Shown here piece after piece: positions 8,784-14,160 of a stretch of DNA of 28,413 nt. Position 1 is the stretch's first letter; every line of letters begins with the position of its first letter. A program made the position numbers and the translations under genes. The notes beneath the pieces were generated by a model. That model was not told the origin of the DNA, did not search any database, and was given only the letters and a program-made list of their open reading frames with translations. Source of the stretch: a virus; IMG/VR virus record IMGVR_UViG_3300043788_000045, positions 1 to 28,413 of that record; one strand, 5' to 3'.

Positions 8784-9607
8784 TAGGCCGTCCGAGTCGG
8801 GATCACCCGCAGCACAACCTGGGTGTTCTGACCGGCCACGACCTTGATGCGCACATACGCCCATGGGTCGGCGTTGTCGGTCGTGACGCTGTCGGTGAAC
8901 GTGCCGTTGCCGTTGTTGGTCGCGGTCGCTGTGCCAACGCTCTCCACGTCATCCGGATAGTCGCCACCGTTCCAGGTGAGACCGGTGTCGTCGATGGGCG
9001 CGTAGGCCGTCTGACCGGCCGGCACGCCAGCGACCTTGCTCATGGCCATGCTGGTGTACTGGATGAACAGCTGCGTGTTGCTCAAGACAGTCTTGGACAG
9101 CACGATGATCTTGTGCTGGTAGTGCCCTCGGCGGTTCGCCAGGTTGATCCAGCGGCTGTAGCTCGATCCGTCCCAGCCAGCCTCGATGCTGGTCGCGGCG
9201 CCGCTGACGGCAATCTGGGTCACGACAGCGAACAGGCGCGCCGTGGTCACTGTGGCATTGCCGGCGGGCCCGGTGATGGTCTCGCTGATGGGCAGGCCAA
9301 CGCGGTCGAAGCCGGTGACGGTCACGTTGATGCCGGCATTGGTCGTGGCGCTGGCGCTGGTGATGGCGACAGTGCGCGGCGGGTTCAGGATGGCCGCGAC
9401 GTTGTTGGCGATCTGGATGCCGCCCTGGAAGTCACCACTGGCCTGCGTGCTGGGCTCGTTCGCGGTAAACGCGAGCGGACCGGTGGCGGCAGGCCACGTT
9501 GAGCCGGTGACGAGCGTCAGGTTGCCGGCAGCGCCGGGCGACTGTGAGGCCGCAATGGCGGCAAGGGATGCGGACAGAGCCGCAGCGACAGCTTGGAGAA
9601 CACGCAT
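8783..9607 (-). CDS. Structural-type beta protein, 274 aa (paralogue of 17992-18780)
   Basis: The start MRVLQ at 9607 is chosen because AAGGTG precedes it at the right distance. The first ~25 residues are Ala-rich and hydrophobic and could act as a signal or membrane-interacting segment. The core shares a motif series with the 262-residue protein at 17992-18780: GAAGNLTL, PPRTVAITSASATT, VTVTGFDRVGLPISETIT, TVTTARLFAVVTQIAVSGA and, further on, NLANRRGHY. This indicates a duplication. The C-terminal half has strands ending in QNTQVVLRVIPTRTA. It precedes and is translationally coupled to the connector gene, so a virion role is likely, but I do not recognise a named family. Confidence 0.7.
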   Translation of the reverse strand: MRVLQAVAAALSASLAAIAASQSPGAAGNLTLVTGSTWPAATGPLAFTANEPSTQASGDFQGGIQIANNVAAILNPPRTVAITSASATTNAGINVTVTGFDRVGLPISETITGPAGNATVTTARLFAVVTQIAVSGAATSIEAGWDGSSYSRWINLANRRGHYQHKIIVLSKTVLSNTQLFIQYTSMAMSKVAGVPAGQTAYAPIDDTGLTWNGGDYPDDVESVGTATATNNGNGTFTDSVTTDNADPWAYVRIKVVAGQNTQVVLRVIPTRTA

Positions 9608-9673
9608 GGGGCACCTTCTAGTCGGCACCTCTCGTCTGCGTAGGACTCACGGCACCGCTTGTTGTTGTGGCGC

Positions 9674-9682
9674 CAGCATACC
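9674..9682 (-). promoter_or_regulatory. Extended -10 promoter candidate before the tail module
   Basis: The minus strand reads TGGTATGCT, an extended -10 box (TGn plus TATGCT), 67 bases before the ATG of the 274-residue gene. No convincing -35 is visible. The flanks (TCA before, GGCGC after) resemble the boxes at 26666 and 5684. Its position at the head of the tail operon makes it a plausible late promoter. Confidence 0.4.
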
Positions 9683-9702
9683 ATGAGGCGCAAATCTGCC
9701 AT

Positions 9703-9849
9703 TTACGCTTCAGGGATTGGGCCCGGCGGGGCGTAGCTGGCCATGTCACAGCTCTTTGGACTCGCGTCCGCCAGGCCCTTTCGCGTCAGGTGGTTGATGG
9801 GCTGGACACCGCCATGTGGCAGTCTCCCATCCCCGTAATGCCTGAACAC
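9703..9849 (-). CDS. Small hypothetical protein, 48 aa
   Basis: The frame reads from a GTG at 9849 (a TTG at 9900 would give 65 residues). It contains GGVQPINHLTRKGLADASP and ends SCDMASYAPPGPIPEA, a soluble, Pro-rich tail that looks protein-like rather than random. No good ribosome site supports either start. It lies between the tRNA and the tail module. A competing frame (9746-9943) is rejected. Function unknown. Confidence 0.4.
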   Translation of the reverse strand: MFRHYGDGRLPHGGVQPINHLTRKGLADASPKSCDMASYAPPGPIPEA

Positions 9850-10003
9850 TGAGCGCGTTGCCGGCTTTAACGGCAGGTGTTTGGCTCTCGCACGCGCCAA
9901 GGCGGGAACCTGTCTTGAGTCTCACTCGACTTCGGCTGCGCACGCTCTTTAAACCAGAGAGCGCTAGGCTTTTACGGTCATGACCCGATGGTGAGCCGAA
10001 TTC
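9850..10003 (-). other. Gap downstream of the tRNA with a stem-loop
   Basis: No gene is supported here. The stretch 9943-9963 forms a stem-loop (arms CGCTCT and AGAGCG, nine-base loop). It has no U-run on the minus strand and so is not a classical terminator. It may be a processing or stability element 3' of the tRNA. Confidence 0.35.
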
Positions 10004-10080
10004 TGGTAGCGGGGGCGGGCTACGATCCCGCGACCTCTCGATTATGAGTCGAGCGCTCTACCTGGCTGAGCTACCCCGCA
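10004..10080 (-). tRNA. tRNA-Met/Ile2-type, anticodon CAU, CCA encoded
   Basis: A complete 77-base cloverleaf can be drawn. The acceptor 5' strand is TGCGGGG, then TA, D-stem GCTC/GAGC with a nine-base loop, anticodon stem CTCGA/TCGAG around the loop CTCATAA (anticodon CAT), variable loop AGGTC, T-stem GCGGG/CCCGC, acceptor 3' strand CCCCGCT, discriminator A and encoded CCA. Oddities: positions 1 and 72 are U-U, a mismatch at the site where initiator tRNAs also lack a pair. The D-stem 11-24 pair is C-G, as in elongators, and the anticodon stem lacks the three G-C pairs of initiators. The T-loop is ATCGTAG, so the usual U54-A58 pair is reversed. CAU could mean elongator Met, initiator, or Ile2 after lysidine modification. 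Confidence 0.9.
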
Positions 10081-10088
10081 TAAGACTG

Positions 10089-10117
10089 TTGGTGGAGGTT
10101 TTACGTCTTACCACCAA
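10089..10117 (-). promoter_or_regulatory. Stem-loop just upstream of the tRNA
   Basis: Perfect seven-base arms TTGGTGG and CCACCAA enclose 15 bases and end nine bases before the mature tRNA 5' end. It could be a leader element for RNase P processing or a remnant; no function is shown. The rest of the interval up to 10161 holds no supported gene. Confidence 0.35.
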
Positions 10118-10161
10118 GGACGGCGGCCTCATTGCGGAGACCTCTGGGGCTATGCCCACAA

Positions 10162-10365
10162 TCATCCTATCACGCGAGCGGGGTGCATCCATGTCAGCGC
10201 CAGGCCCGCGCCGCGGATGTGAAGGCTGCACGGCTCGCGCAGCCATGCCCAACCGGCTTCGATCCCAACCCATGCCAGCTGGACGTTATGCAAGTACCAG
10301 GATACCCACACCAGGCTGCTGCCACCGAAGCAAACGCTAATGCCCTTGATCCTGAACTTCTTCAC
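10162..10365 (-). CDS. Small Trp-rich hypothetical protein, 67 aa
   Basis: It starts at GTG 10365 behind a strong GGGGGAG ribosome site and overlaps the end of the holin-like gene by 29 bases. The protein is rich in Trp and hydrophobic residues (SLVWVSWYLHNVQLAWVG, then EAGWAWLREP) with a basic N-terminus (MKKFRIKG). It could be membrane-associated or an amphipathic beta structure. It is the last gene of the lysis-like cluster before the tRNA. No family recognised. Confidence 0.6.
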   Translation of the reverse strand: MKKFRIKGISVCFGGSSLVWVSWYLHNVQLAWVGIEAGWAWLREPCSLHIRGAGLALTWMHPARVIG

Positions 10366-10597
10366 GCTTCTCCCCCGTCGGCGTCACTCCGCCCGTGTCC
10401 AAGTAGAACTTGAAGGCTGCCACGAAGAGCCCGGTGAACAGGCCGACCATGGCGACATCCTCAGGCGTCACAGCGCGCGGCAGATGCATTGCCCATTCAC
10501 CCATTTTCCACGTGATGTGCATCAACCACAATAGGACGATACGTGGAATCACACGAAAATTGTTGATGTGGGTCGCGAAGCAGTCCAGGGCTCTCAT
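10337..10597 (-). CDS. Small membrane protein, holin candidate, 86 aa
   Basis: Two hydrophobic segments are visible: about residues 17-37 (IPRIVLLWLMHITWKMG) and 49-67 (VAMVGLFTGLFVAAFKFYLD). A polar, charged tail follows (TPTGEKREEVQDQGH). Length, two helices and charged C-terminus suit a class II holin, and the layout HINNxRVIPR-hydrophobic-xxW resembles small phage holins. The ATG overlaps the upstream stop as ATGA. The neighbouring genes at 10594-10836 and 10162-10365 are also small and membrane-like, but no endolysin motif is seen nearby, so the lysis role is inference. Confidence 0.6.
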   Translation of the reverse strand: MRALDCFATHINNFRVIPRIVLLWLMHITWKMGEWAMHLPRAVTPEDVAMVGLFTGLFVAAFKFYLDTGGVTPTGEKREEVQDQGH

Positions 10598-10836
10598 GAC
10601 TGCAGCCGCTTGATGGCTGCCTCGCAGCGCGCGATGTCATCGATGATGGCCTGATCGGTGTGGCCAGCGCTGATCTTGTTCAGGCCCAGGCCGATGGCTT
10701 GCTCGACCAGTCCGGTCTTGTGCTGCAGTGCCTTGCCGCACGCAGCGCTGATGGTGATGTCTCCGTCTTCGAAGTTGAAGACGACCGCCATGAACACGTC
10801 AAAGGCGATCAGGACTCGCAGTAGGTACGACAGCAT
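10594..10836 (-). CDS. Small protein with N-terminal membrane segment, 80 aa
   Basis: Residues 1-21 (MLSYLLRVLIAFDVFMAVVF) form a hydrophobic segment. The rest is polar and helical (SAACGKALQHKTG, ending CEAAIKRLQS). The start lies seven bases after an AAGAGG ribosome site. It is coupled to the holin candidate by an ATGA overlap. Such proteins occur in phage lysis cassettes next to holins; whether this one is a spanin-like or regulatory partner cannot be told. It has no lipobox and no catalytic motif. Confidence 0.62.
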   Translation of the reverse strand: MLSYLLRVLIAFDVFMAVVFNFEDGDITISAACGKALQHKTGLVEQAIGLGLNKISAGHTDQAIIDDIARCEAAIKRLQS

Positions 10837-10906
10837 TAGCAGGCCTCTTATTCACGGGCACGTTCTTGGGCGCCTCGACGATGGGCGGGATTATAACAGG
10901 GCTCAT
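10799..10906 (-). CDS. Small Pro/Val-rich ORF, 35 aa
   Basis: A short frame starts at an ATG with AAGGGA five bases upstream. It overlaps the start of the 80-residue membrane gene by 38 bases and is rich in Pro and Val (SPVIIPPIVEAPKNVPVNK). A TATAAT with a TGT extension lies inside it, so this stretch could instead be a promoter region. Function unknown. Confidence 0.4.
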   Translation of the reverse strand: MSPVIIPPIVEAPKNVPVNKRPANAVVPTASPDRL

Positions 10907-10922
10907 ACAGTCCCTTGCGTGC

Positions 10923-10942
10923 CGCCAGCCGGCGGGCTGGCG
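10923..10942 (-). promoter_or_regulatory. GC-rich stem-loop without U-run
   Basis: Perfect eight-base arms CGCCAGCC and GGCTGGCG surround a four-base loop between the 70-residue gene and the lysis-like cluster. No T-run follows on the minus strand, so it is not a standard intrinsic terminator. It could be an mRNA processing or pausing site. Confidence 0.4.
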
Positions 10943-10964
10943 ACAGTAGCTACAGCGGTACGGC

Positions 10965-11177
10965 TCAGCCACGCGGCGCGTCCTCGATCTGCTGGTCGGT
11001 GATCTGCCCCACGGTGCTACCGTCCTTGTCGACGATCTCGAACCAGGTGGCGTATTGATCCCCGCGGCACATCCGGTACGGGCCGTTGTCGACATGCTCG
11101 CTCTTGGAAGCCTTGAGGAACGGCTTGACCGTCTCGAACGTCAACCACAGATGATCTTCCTTGTGACTACCTTGCAT
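10965..11177 (-). CDS. Hypothetical protein, 70 aa
   Basis: The start overlaps the end of the oxidase-like gene (ATG inside its last codons), which suggests translational coupling. The protein is compact, with a beta-like centre (GPYRMCRGDQYATWFEIVDKDG) and an acidic/basic mix. It looks like a small domain and has no membrane segment. I recognise no family. Coupling to the oxidase candidate makes a functional link possible, but only by context. Confidence 0.6.
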   Translation of the reverse strand: MQGSHKEDHLWLTFETVKPFLKASKSEHVDNGPYRMCRGDQYATWFEIVDKDGSTVGQITDQQIEDAPRG

Positions 11178-11862
11178 TGGCTATCTCCTGCATGGCCGCC
11201 GCAAACATCCTGGCAGTCGCCAGGGCGGTGCGTTCGACGATGGCGAACCGACGTGGCGCAAGTAAGTCGATCTGCGCCAATAGGTCCAATGCGTGCGCCC
11301 TATCGTGCGTGGCGTGGTAGCGGATGGTGCGCAGCAAGGTCTTGCCCCAGTGCGCCTCCAGCATGCACAGCTCGCCCTCTGTCAGGGGGAAGCATTCGCC
11401 GATGATCTGCCAGCCAAGCAACGCGCACGGATCGATGAACTCGATGCTGTACATGACGGTGCCAATCAGGCTGGCCGCGATAAGTGGGCACTCGCCCTCG
11501 AAGTATCCGCTCTCGCGCAGGTCCTTCATCATCCAGCGGTCGTGATGCTTCTCCTCGCGCGCGTGGTTGCGGAAGTAGGCCGACAGCGTGAGCTGGTCAT
11601 GATCCTTGTTGGCCGCCTTGAGCAACATCATGTGGCTGGCCTTCATGGTCCAGTAGTTGAACTGGAGGATGGGCACCAGCTGCGTACTCAGGTCGGGCCG
11701 CGGCGTATATCCGCGCAGGATGGTGCCGACCCGCTTGACTAGCTCGCGGGACTGGCTTTGCGGTCTGAACTGGCAGTCCCGAATTTGCGTCCCTTGTCCG
11801 CCGCTGCGAATTCCTTCGCTACGCTCACCGGTGGCGGCTTCTTCATCCCGCTCGGTTTCCAC
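11167..11862 (-). CDS. Heme-oxygenase-like di-iron oxidase candidate, about 231 aa
   Basis: The C-terminal ~170 residues look all-helical and carry metal-ligand patterns of heme-oxygenase-like di-iron oxidases (iron-containing redox enzyme group, TenA/PqqC fold). In the numbering from GTG 11862 these are E103-x2-H106 within REEKHHDRW, a mid-protein acidic ligand (E141 or E156), and H183-x3-D187-x2-H190 within HATHDRAH. The known members UndA, CADD and SznF use this HxxxDxxH helix. A further Glu of the first helix is not evident around residues 61-85. A GGAGGGG site lies 11 bases before GTG 11862; a GTG at 11970 would add a low-complexity head. The first ~38 residues overlap another small gene in a different frame, so the true start is unsure. 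Substrate unknown. Confidence 0.65.
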   Translation of the reverse strand: METERDEEAATGERSEGIRSGGQGTQIRDCQFRPQSQSRELVKRVGTILRGYTPRPDLSTQLVPILQFNYWTMKASHMMLLKAANKDHDQLTLSAYFRNHAREEKHHDRWMMKDLRESGYFEGECPLIAASLIGTVMYSIEFIDPCALLGWQIIGECFPLTEGELCMLEAHWGKTLLRTIRYHATHDRAHALDLLAQIDLLAPRRFAIVERTALATARMFAAAMQEIANAR

Positions 11863-11915
11863 CCGTGCGCGATCCCCTCCATCAGTCGGTGTTGCTTCAA
11901 CGACTGGCTTGGCAT
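11739..11915 (-). CDS. Small basic hypothetical protein, 58 aa, overlapping the oxidase gene
   Basis: This frame runs from an ATG at 11915 to a TAG at 11739, in a different frame from the oxidase candidate. It contains MEGIAHGWKPSGMKKPPPVS followed by VAKEFAAADKGRKFG, a Lys/Pro-rich pattern seen in small phage proteins. The overlap of the two frames is 124 bases if the oxidase starts at 11862. The codon pattern here looks more natural than the low-complexity product of the other frame. Function unknown; no strong ribosome site. Confidence 0.45.
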   Translation of the reverse strand: MPSQSLKQHRLMEGIAHGWKPSGMKKPPPVSVAKEFAAADKGRKFGTASSDRKASPAS

Positions 11916-11924
11916 CTGCGCGGC

Positions 11925-12104
11925 TCACTGGTGTAGGTACGTCTGTTGCTGCGGGGCGCCAGACGGGCACGGCAGCTCGATCCCGAACTTACTGTCCTTG
12001 CTCAGTTGCTTGCTCAAGGCAGCCAGCACGGCTGGGTCGGGCTCCTGGGTGGCGTGGATCACGCCGTCACCTGTCACCGTCAGCAGTCCGCGCTCATCGC
12101 AGAC
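11925..12104 (-). pseudogene. In-frame continuation of the upstream gene after an amber codon
   Basis: The 59 codons after the TAG of the membrane-anchored gene stay open in the same frame up to a TGA at 11925. They encode a sensible protein (VCDERGLLTVTGDGVIHA, then PAVLAALSKQLSKDSKFG). No ATG, GTG or TTG with a ribosome site opens this frame separately; the first GTG is eleven codons in, without a Shine-Dalgarno sequence. It is therefore either the second half of a 120-residue protein read through the amber, or a gene broken by a CAG-to-TAG change. Other genes here (for example at 6405 and 5698) end with TAG, so general reassignment is unlikely. Confidence 0.5.
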
Positions 12105-12287
12105 CTAAATGATGATGCCGGCGATGACCATGTGGTCGTGGTCAGCCTGCAGTGCGGCTTCGAACTGTTGATGCCTGACCTGGGCGATATCTTCGCGGAT
12201 CAGGGCGTAGGTGGGAATCAGCAGGAGCGCGATGGCCCCCAAGATCGCGAGAGTCTTGACTGGGCTGGATCGCTTTGGCTGAAACAT
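12105..12287 (-). CDS. Membrane-anchored small protein, 60 aa (ends at amber)
   Basis: The start MFQPK follows a GGAGGG ribosome site. Residues 10-28 (TLAILGAIALLLIPTYAL) form one membrane helix behind a basic N-terminus, then a helical polar part (REDIAQVRHQQFEAAL) and the ending MVIAGIII. The stop is TAG and the same frame continues for 59 codons, so the functional product may be longer. Type II or N-in topology is suggested by the positive residues before the helix. No family recognised. Confidence 0.62.
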   Translation of the reverse strand: MFQPKRSSPVKTLAILGAIALLLIPTYALIREDIAQVRHQQFEAALQADHDHMVIAGIII

Positions 12288-12301
12288 ACGCCCTCCGAAG
12301 G

Positions 12302-12529
12302 CTAGTAGCACTGGAACTCGTGATCACCCTTTGTGCTCACGTCTTGACCCTTCATACGCTCATTTTCGCGCGAATGGAATGCAGGTTTGGTGAACCGATG
12401 GCTCGAAGCCACATATGGGTGATCGGCGTGTGAGGCCGGGTGGCTGTCTTCGCTTTGCGAGACCGGCTGATCGATCTCCTCGAAGCCATCCGGAGTGGGG
12501 TGATTGTGGCCGGGGTTGCGCTTGCTCAT
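12302..12529 (-). CDS. His-rich polar small protein, 75 aa
   Basis: The start MSKRN at 12529 is preferred over a TTG four codons upstream because TTGGAGA precedes it. The protein is hydrophilic and unusually rich in His and Ser (NPGHNHPTPDG, SHPASHADHPY, SSHRF) and low in hydrophobic residues. It is probably disordered or metal-binding. It lies in a tight run of small genes. Function unknown. Confidence 0.58.
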   Translation of the reverse strand: MSKRNPGHNHPTPDGFEEIDQPVSQSEDSHPASHADHPYVASSHRFTKPAFHSRENERMKGQDVSTKGDHEFQCY

Positions 12530-12541
12530 GGTCGTCTCCAA

Positions 12542-12745
12542 CTAGTGTCTATGCTCGACGGCCTGTAGGCCGCGAATCAGGTCTGGAATCTGTGTACGGG
12601 GGATCTCAGCTTGCCCGCAGCCGCCGCCATCGGCCTCACTGCTGCGCACCGTGATCATGACGCGACCATCCTCTTCCACGTTGACGCTGACGAAGGGGGG
12701 CATCCCTTGGTTCGGCGCCGTGTAGGCGAAGATGTTCAGCTTCAT
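12542..12745 (-). CDS. Hypothetical protein, 67 aa
   Basis: A clean AAGGGG site lies six bases before the ATG, and the gene starts three bases after the upstream stop. Predicted strands (KLNIFAYTAPN, PFVSVNVEEDGRVMITVRSS) precede a helix (IPDLIRGLQAVEHR), so this is a small alpha/beta protein. No known motif. Gene order suggests co-translation with the 57-residue gene upstream. Confidence 0.6.
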   Translation of the reverse strand: MKLNIFAYTAPNQGMPPFVSVNVEEDGRVMITVRSSEADGGGCGQAEIPRTQIPDLIRGLQAVEHRH

Positions 12746-12748
12746 GAT

Positions 12749-12922
12749 CTACCCCTTGATCACCGTGGCGGCGTTCGCCGTCAGATGTTCGTGATGTCCG
12801 TCATTGTTCTTCAAGACGGACTCCAAGTCGATGGTATTGCGGCCCGGGCTCAAGCGCGTGACCACGAAAGGCACCAGCACCGTGTCACCAACCGCAATCT
12901 CTTTTCCCTGCGAGTCGAGCAT
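12749..12922 (-). CDS. Small beta-barrel-like hypothetical protein, 57 aa
   Basis: The start MLDSQ at 12922 lies just after the stop of a membrane microprotein (TAGCCATG). The pattern GKEIAVGDTVLVPFVVTRL followed by a strand, a His-rich turn (NDGHHEHL) and NAATVIKG looks like a small KOW/SH3-like barrel of phage origin. A longer frame upstream overlaps the microprotein and is not used. Function unknown. Confidence 0.58.
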   Translation of the reverse strand: MLDSQGKEIAVGDTVLVPFVVTRLSPGRNTIDLESVLKNNDGHHEHLTANAATVIKG

Positions 12923-12924
12923 GG

Positions 12925-13014
12925 CTACACCCGATGCGGACGCTTCTGGTACTGCCGCGCGCTCAGCGCGAGGATCAGCACGCACAACGCGGTCTGGAGG
13001 AGCTGGTTAAGCAT
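12925..13014 (-). CDS. Membrane microprotein, 29 aa
   Basis: The ATG overlaps the TAA of the 134-residue gene. The peptide is one hydrophobic helix (NQLLQTALCVLILALSA) followed by a basic tail (RQYQKRPHRV), consistent with a C-in single-pass peptide. The next gene starts two bases after its stop. Placement between coupled genes and positive-inside charge support translation, though length alone cannot prove it. Confidence 0.5.
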   Translation of the reverse strand: MLNQLLQTALCVLILALSARQYQKRPHRV

Positions 13015-13411
13015 CGAGGAAATTCTCGTCGCCGTCTTCGCTCACGTCGGTGCCGTCCATCTGGCCGGTCGACTCTGGGGCGGACATGCCGGCGCCCTGC
13101 GATTCGTTGTGGCTGTTCGGCGGCTCGGTGCCGCCACTGAGGACCTTGCCCTGCGCCTCGCGCCGGTGCTCCTGAATGGTCTTGGCTTCCTTGCCCTGGA
13201 ACTCACGGCTACCCTGACGGGCGCCGCTGTGCTCTTTGGCCAGGTGCGGGAACTGCTTGGTGGCGCGCTCGGCGGTGCCGTCGCTGTCGCCATACATGCC
13301 CACATGTCGAAGCGCGGCTCGCGCGTGCGCCTCGGTGCTGAAGCCTGACTCGCCCATGCCGGACTCGACGGCTCGATTGCGCATGTGCGCGGGATTGACT
13401 TGCTTGCTCAT
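13007..13411 (-). CDS. Polar hypothetical protein, 134 aa
   Basis: It starts in a TAATG overlap with the 68-residue gene behind AGGGGCG. It is a very hydrophilic protein with His/Arg-rich and Gly/Ser-rich stretches (AHMRNRAVESGMGESG, HARAALRHVGMYGD) and an acidic end (SEDGDENFLDA). Probably largely disordered. No signal or membrane segment. The HARAAL motif recalls the SHARNAL motif of the neighbour at 13411-13617, hinting at related small modules. Function unknown. Confidence 0.62.
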   Translation of the reverse strand: MSKQVNPAHMRNRAVESGMGESGFSTEAHARAALRHVGMYGDSDGTAERATKQFPHLAKEHSGARQGSREFQGKEAKTIQEHRREAQGKVLSGGTEPPNSHNESQGAGMSAPESTGQMDGTDVSEDGDENFLDA

Positions 13412-13617
13412 TACACGCCCCTGTGACTCATGCCCGGATACTTGCGTCGCACCGCCGCACGAACCTGGGCCTTCTCTTTGGCCGATCCGAATTGGCTCAC
13501 GCGGGCCAGGGCATTGCGCGCATGACTCTCGTCGTGTATTGGATATGCGCGCTCCGAGGGCTCAGCAAAGTCTGAGGTCGGCAGCGCGTTCCGCTTTTTC
13601 GCGTTCAGCTTGGCCAT
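13411..13617 (-). CDS. Conserved small phage-type protein, 68 aa
   Basis: The start MAKLNAKKRNALP at 13617 is chosen because many phage proteins begin with MAKLxAKxRxxLP; an ATG four codons upstream is possible. The body continues SDFAEP, YPIHDESHARNALARVSQFG and VRAAVRRKYPGM. This is the layout of a small conserved phage protein of unknown function that I recognise by pattern (SHARNALARVSQ, AAV.rKYP). It is coupled to the next gene by TAATG. Confidence 0.72.
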   Translation of the reverse strand: MAKLNAKKRNALPTSDFAEPSERAYPIHDESHARNALARVSQFGSAKEKAQVRAAVRRKYPGMSHRGV

Positions 13618-13682
13618 CGTAACCACCATGGCCGGGATTCTTCTGCGGGTGGCCCAGGAGGGGCGACGACCGGTGTCCCAGC

Positions 13683-13982
13683 TCAGTGCAGGATAGAGGA
13701 TACCACAGCGCCGATCAGGGCCCTGGCGCGGGGGTTGACTGGCTTGCGGACATCCACCGGATCGCAGTGCAGCTCACCCCTGTGATCGAACCACGTGCGC
13801 ACCCATGGACCGTTCCACAGCTTATCGGCGCGCGCCGCCGAGAATGACGCAGCCAGCGCTCGGTCGTATGCAGCCTGCAGCTCAGGCGTGTCGGCTTCCT
13901 TCGGCACCACCATGTGCATGCCGTAGCGGCTGTACACGTAGAACGGCTGCGGGTGGCACAGGTATTCGGTCACCTTCGGCAT
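13683..13982 (-). CDS. Hypothetical protein, 99 aa
   Basis: Its start lies within the last codons of a membrane microprotein (13-base overlap). It has an N-terminal beta-like part (YLCHPQPFYVYSRYGMHMVV) and a helical centre (LQAAYDRALAASFSAARADK), followed by WVRTWFDHRGELHCDPVDV. No catalytic motif recognised. The 65 bases downstream hold no further supported gene. Function unknown. Confidence 0.58.
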   Translation of the reverse strand: MPKVTEYLCHPQPFYVYSRYGMHMVVPKEADTPELQAAYDRALAASFSAARADKLWNGPWVRTWFDHRGELHCDPVDVRKPVNPRARALIGAVVSSILH

Positions 13983-14107
13983 ATCGTCACCGGATCAGTT
14001 GCGCTCACGGCGATGCAGATGCCAAGCGCGCCCAGGCCGCATATCACGCACCACACGATGGTGAAGGCGGTCGGCCAGTCAAGTCGCTGAGCGCGGCGCC
14101 ACGGCAT
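13970..14107 (-). CDS. Membrane microprotein, 45 aa
   Basis: It starts in a TGATG overlap with the tiny ORF upstream. A basic N-terminus (MPWRRAQRLDWP) is followed by one long hydrophobic helix (FTIVWCVICGLGALGICIAV) rich in Cys. The C-terminus overlaps the following gene. The positive-inside rule suggests N-in topology. Function unknown; one of several such peptides in this region. Confidence 0.52.
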   Translation of the reverse strand: MPWRRAQRLDWPTAFTIVWCVICGLGALGICIAVSATDPVTICRR

Positions 14108-14160
14108 CACGCCAGCACCAGGATGGTCAGCGTGCAGATCCACACAGTCAGATCTCTCAT
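14107..14160 (-). CDS. Very short hydrophobic ORF, 17 aa
   Basis: The ATG is embedded in the stop of the 194-residue gene (ATGA) and its own stop forms TGATG with the next microprotein. The product is a short hydrophobic peptide (DLTVWICTLTILVLA). It may be only a coupling cistron that hands ribosomes on to the next gene. Translation is uncertain. Confidence 0.3.
   Translation of the reverse strand: MRDLTVWICTLTILVLA

Noticed and set aside
9746-9943. 65-codon minus-strand ORF competing with 9703-9849
   Set aside because: It has an Arg-rich, random-looking product without ribosome site; the other frame has a more protein-like end.
9943-9963. boxA-like CGCTCTTTAAA on the plus strand
   Set aside because: No plus-strand transcription unit is seen, and the match is also one arm of a stem-loop, so chance is the simpler view.
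10890-10898. TGTTATAAT extended -10 before the lysis-like cluster
   Set aside because: It lies inside a short ORF with a good ribosome site and has no -35. It may be real, but I could not separate it from coding sequence.
13695-13710. TGTGGTATCCT resembling the late promoter box
   Set aside because: It is inside the end of a coding sequence (GTG GTA TCC TCT) and matches the -10 poorly.
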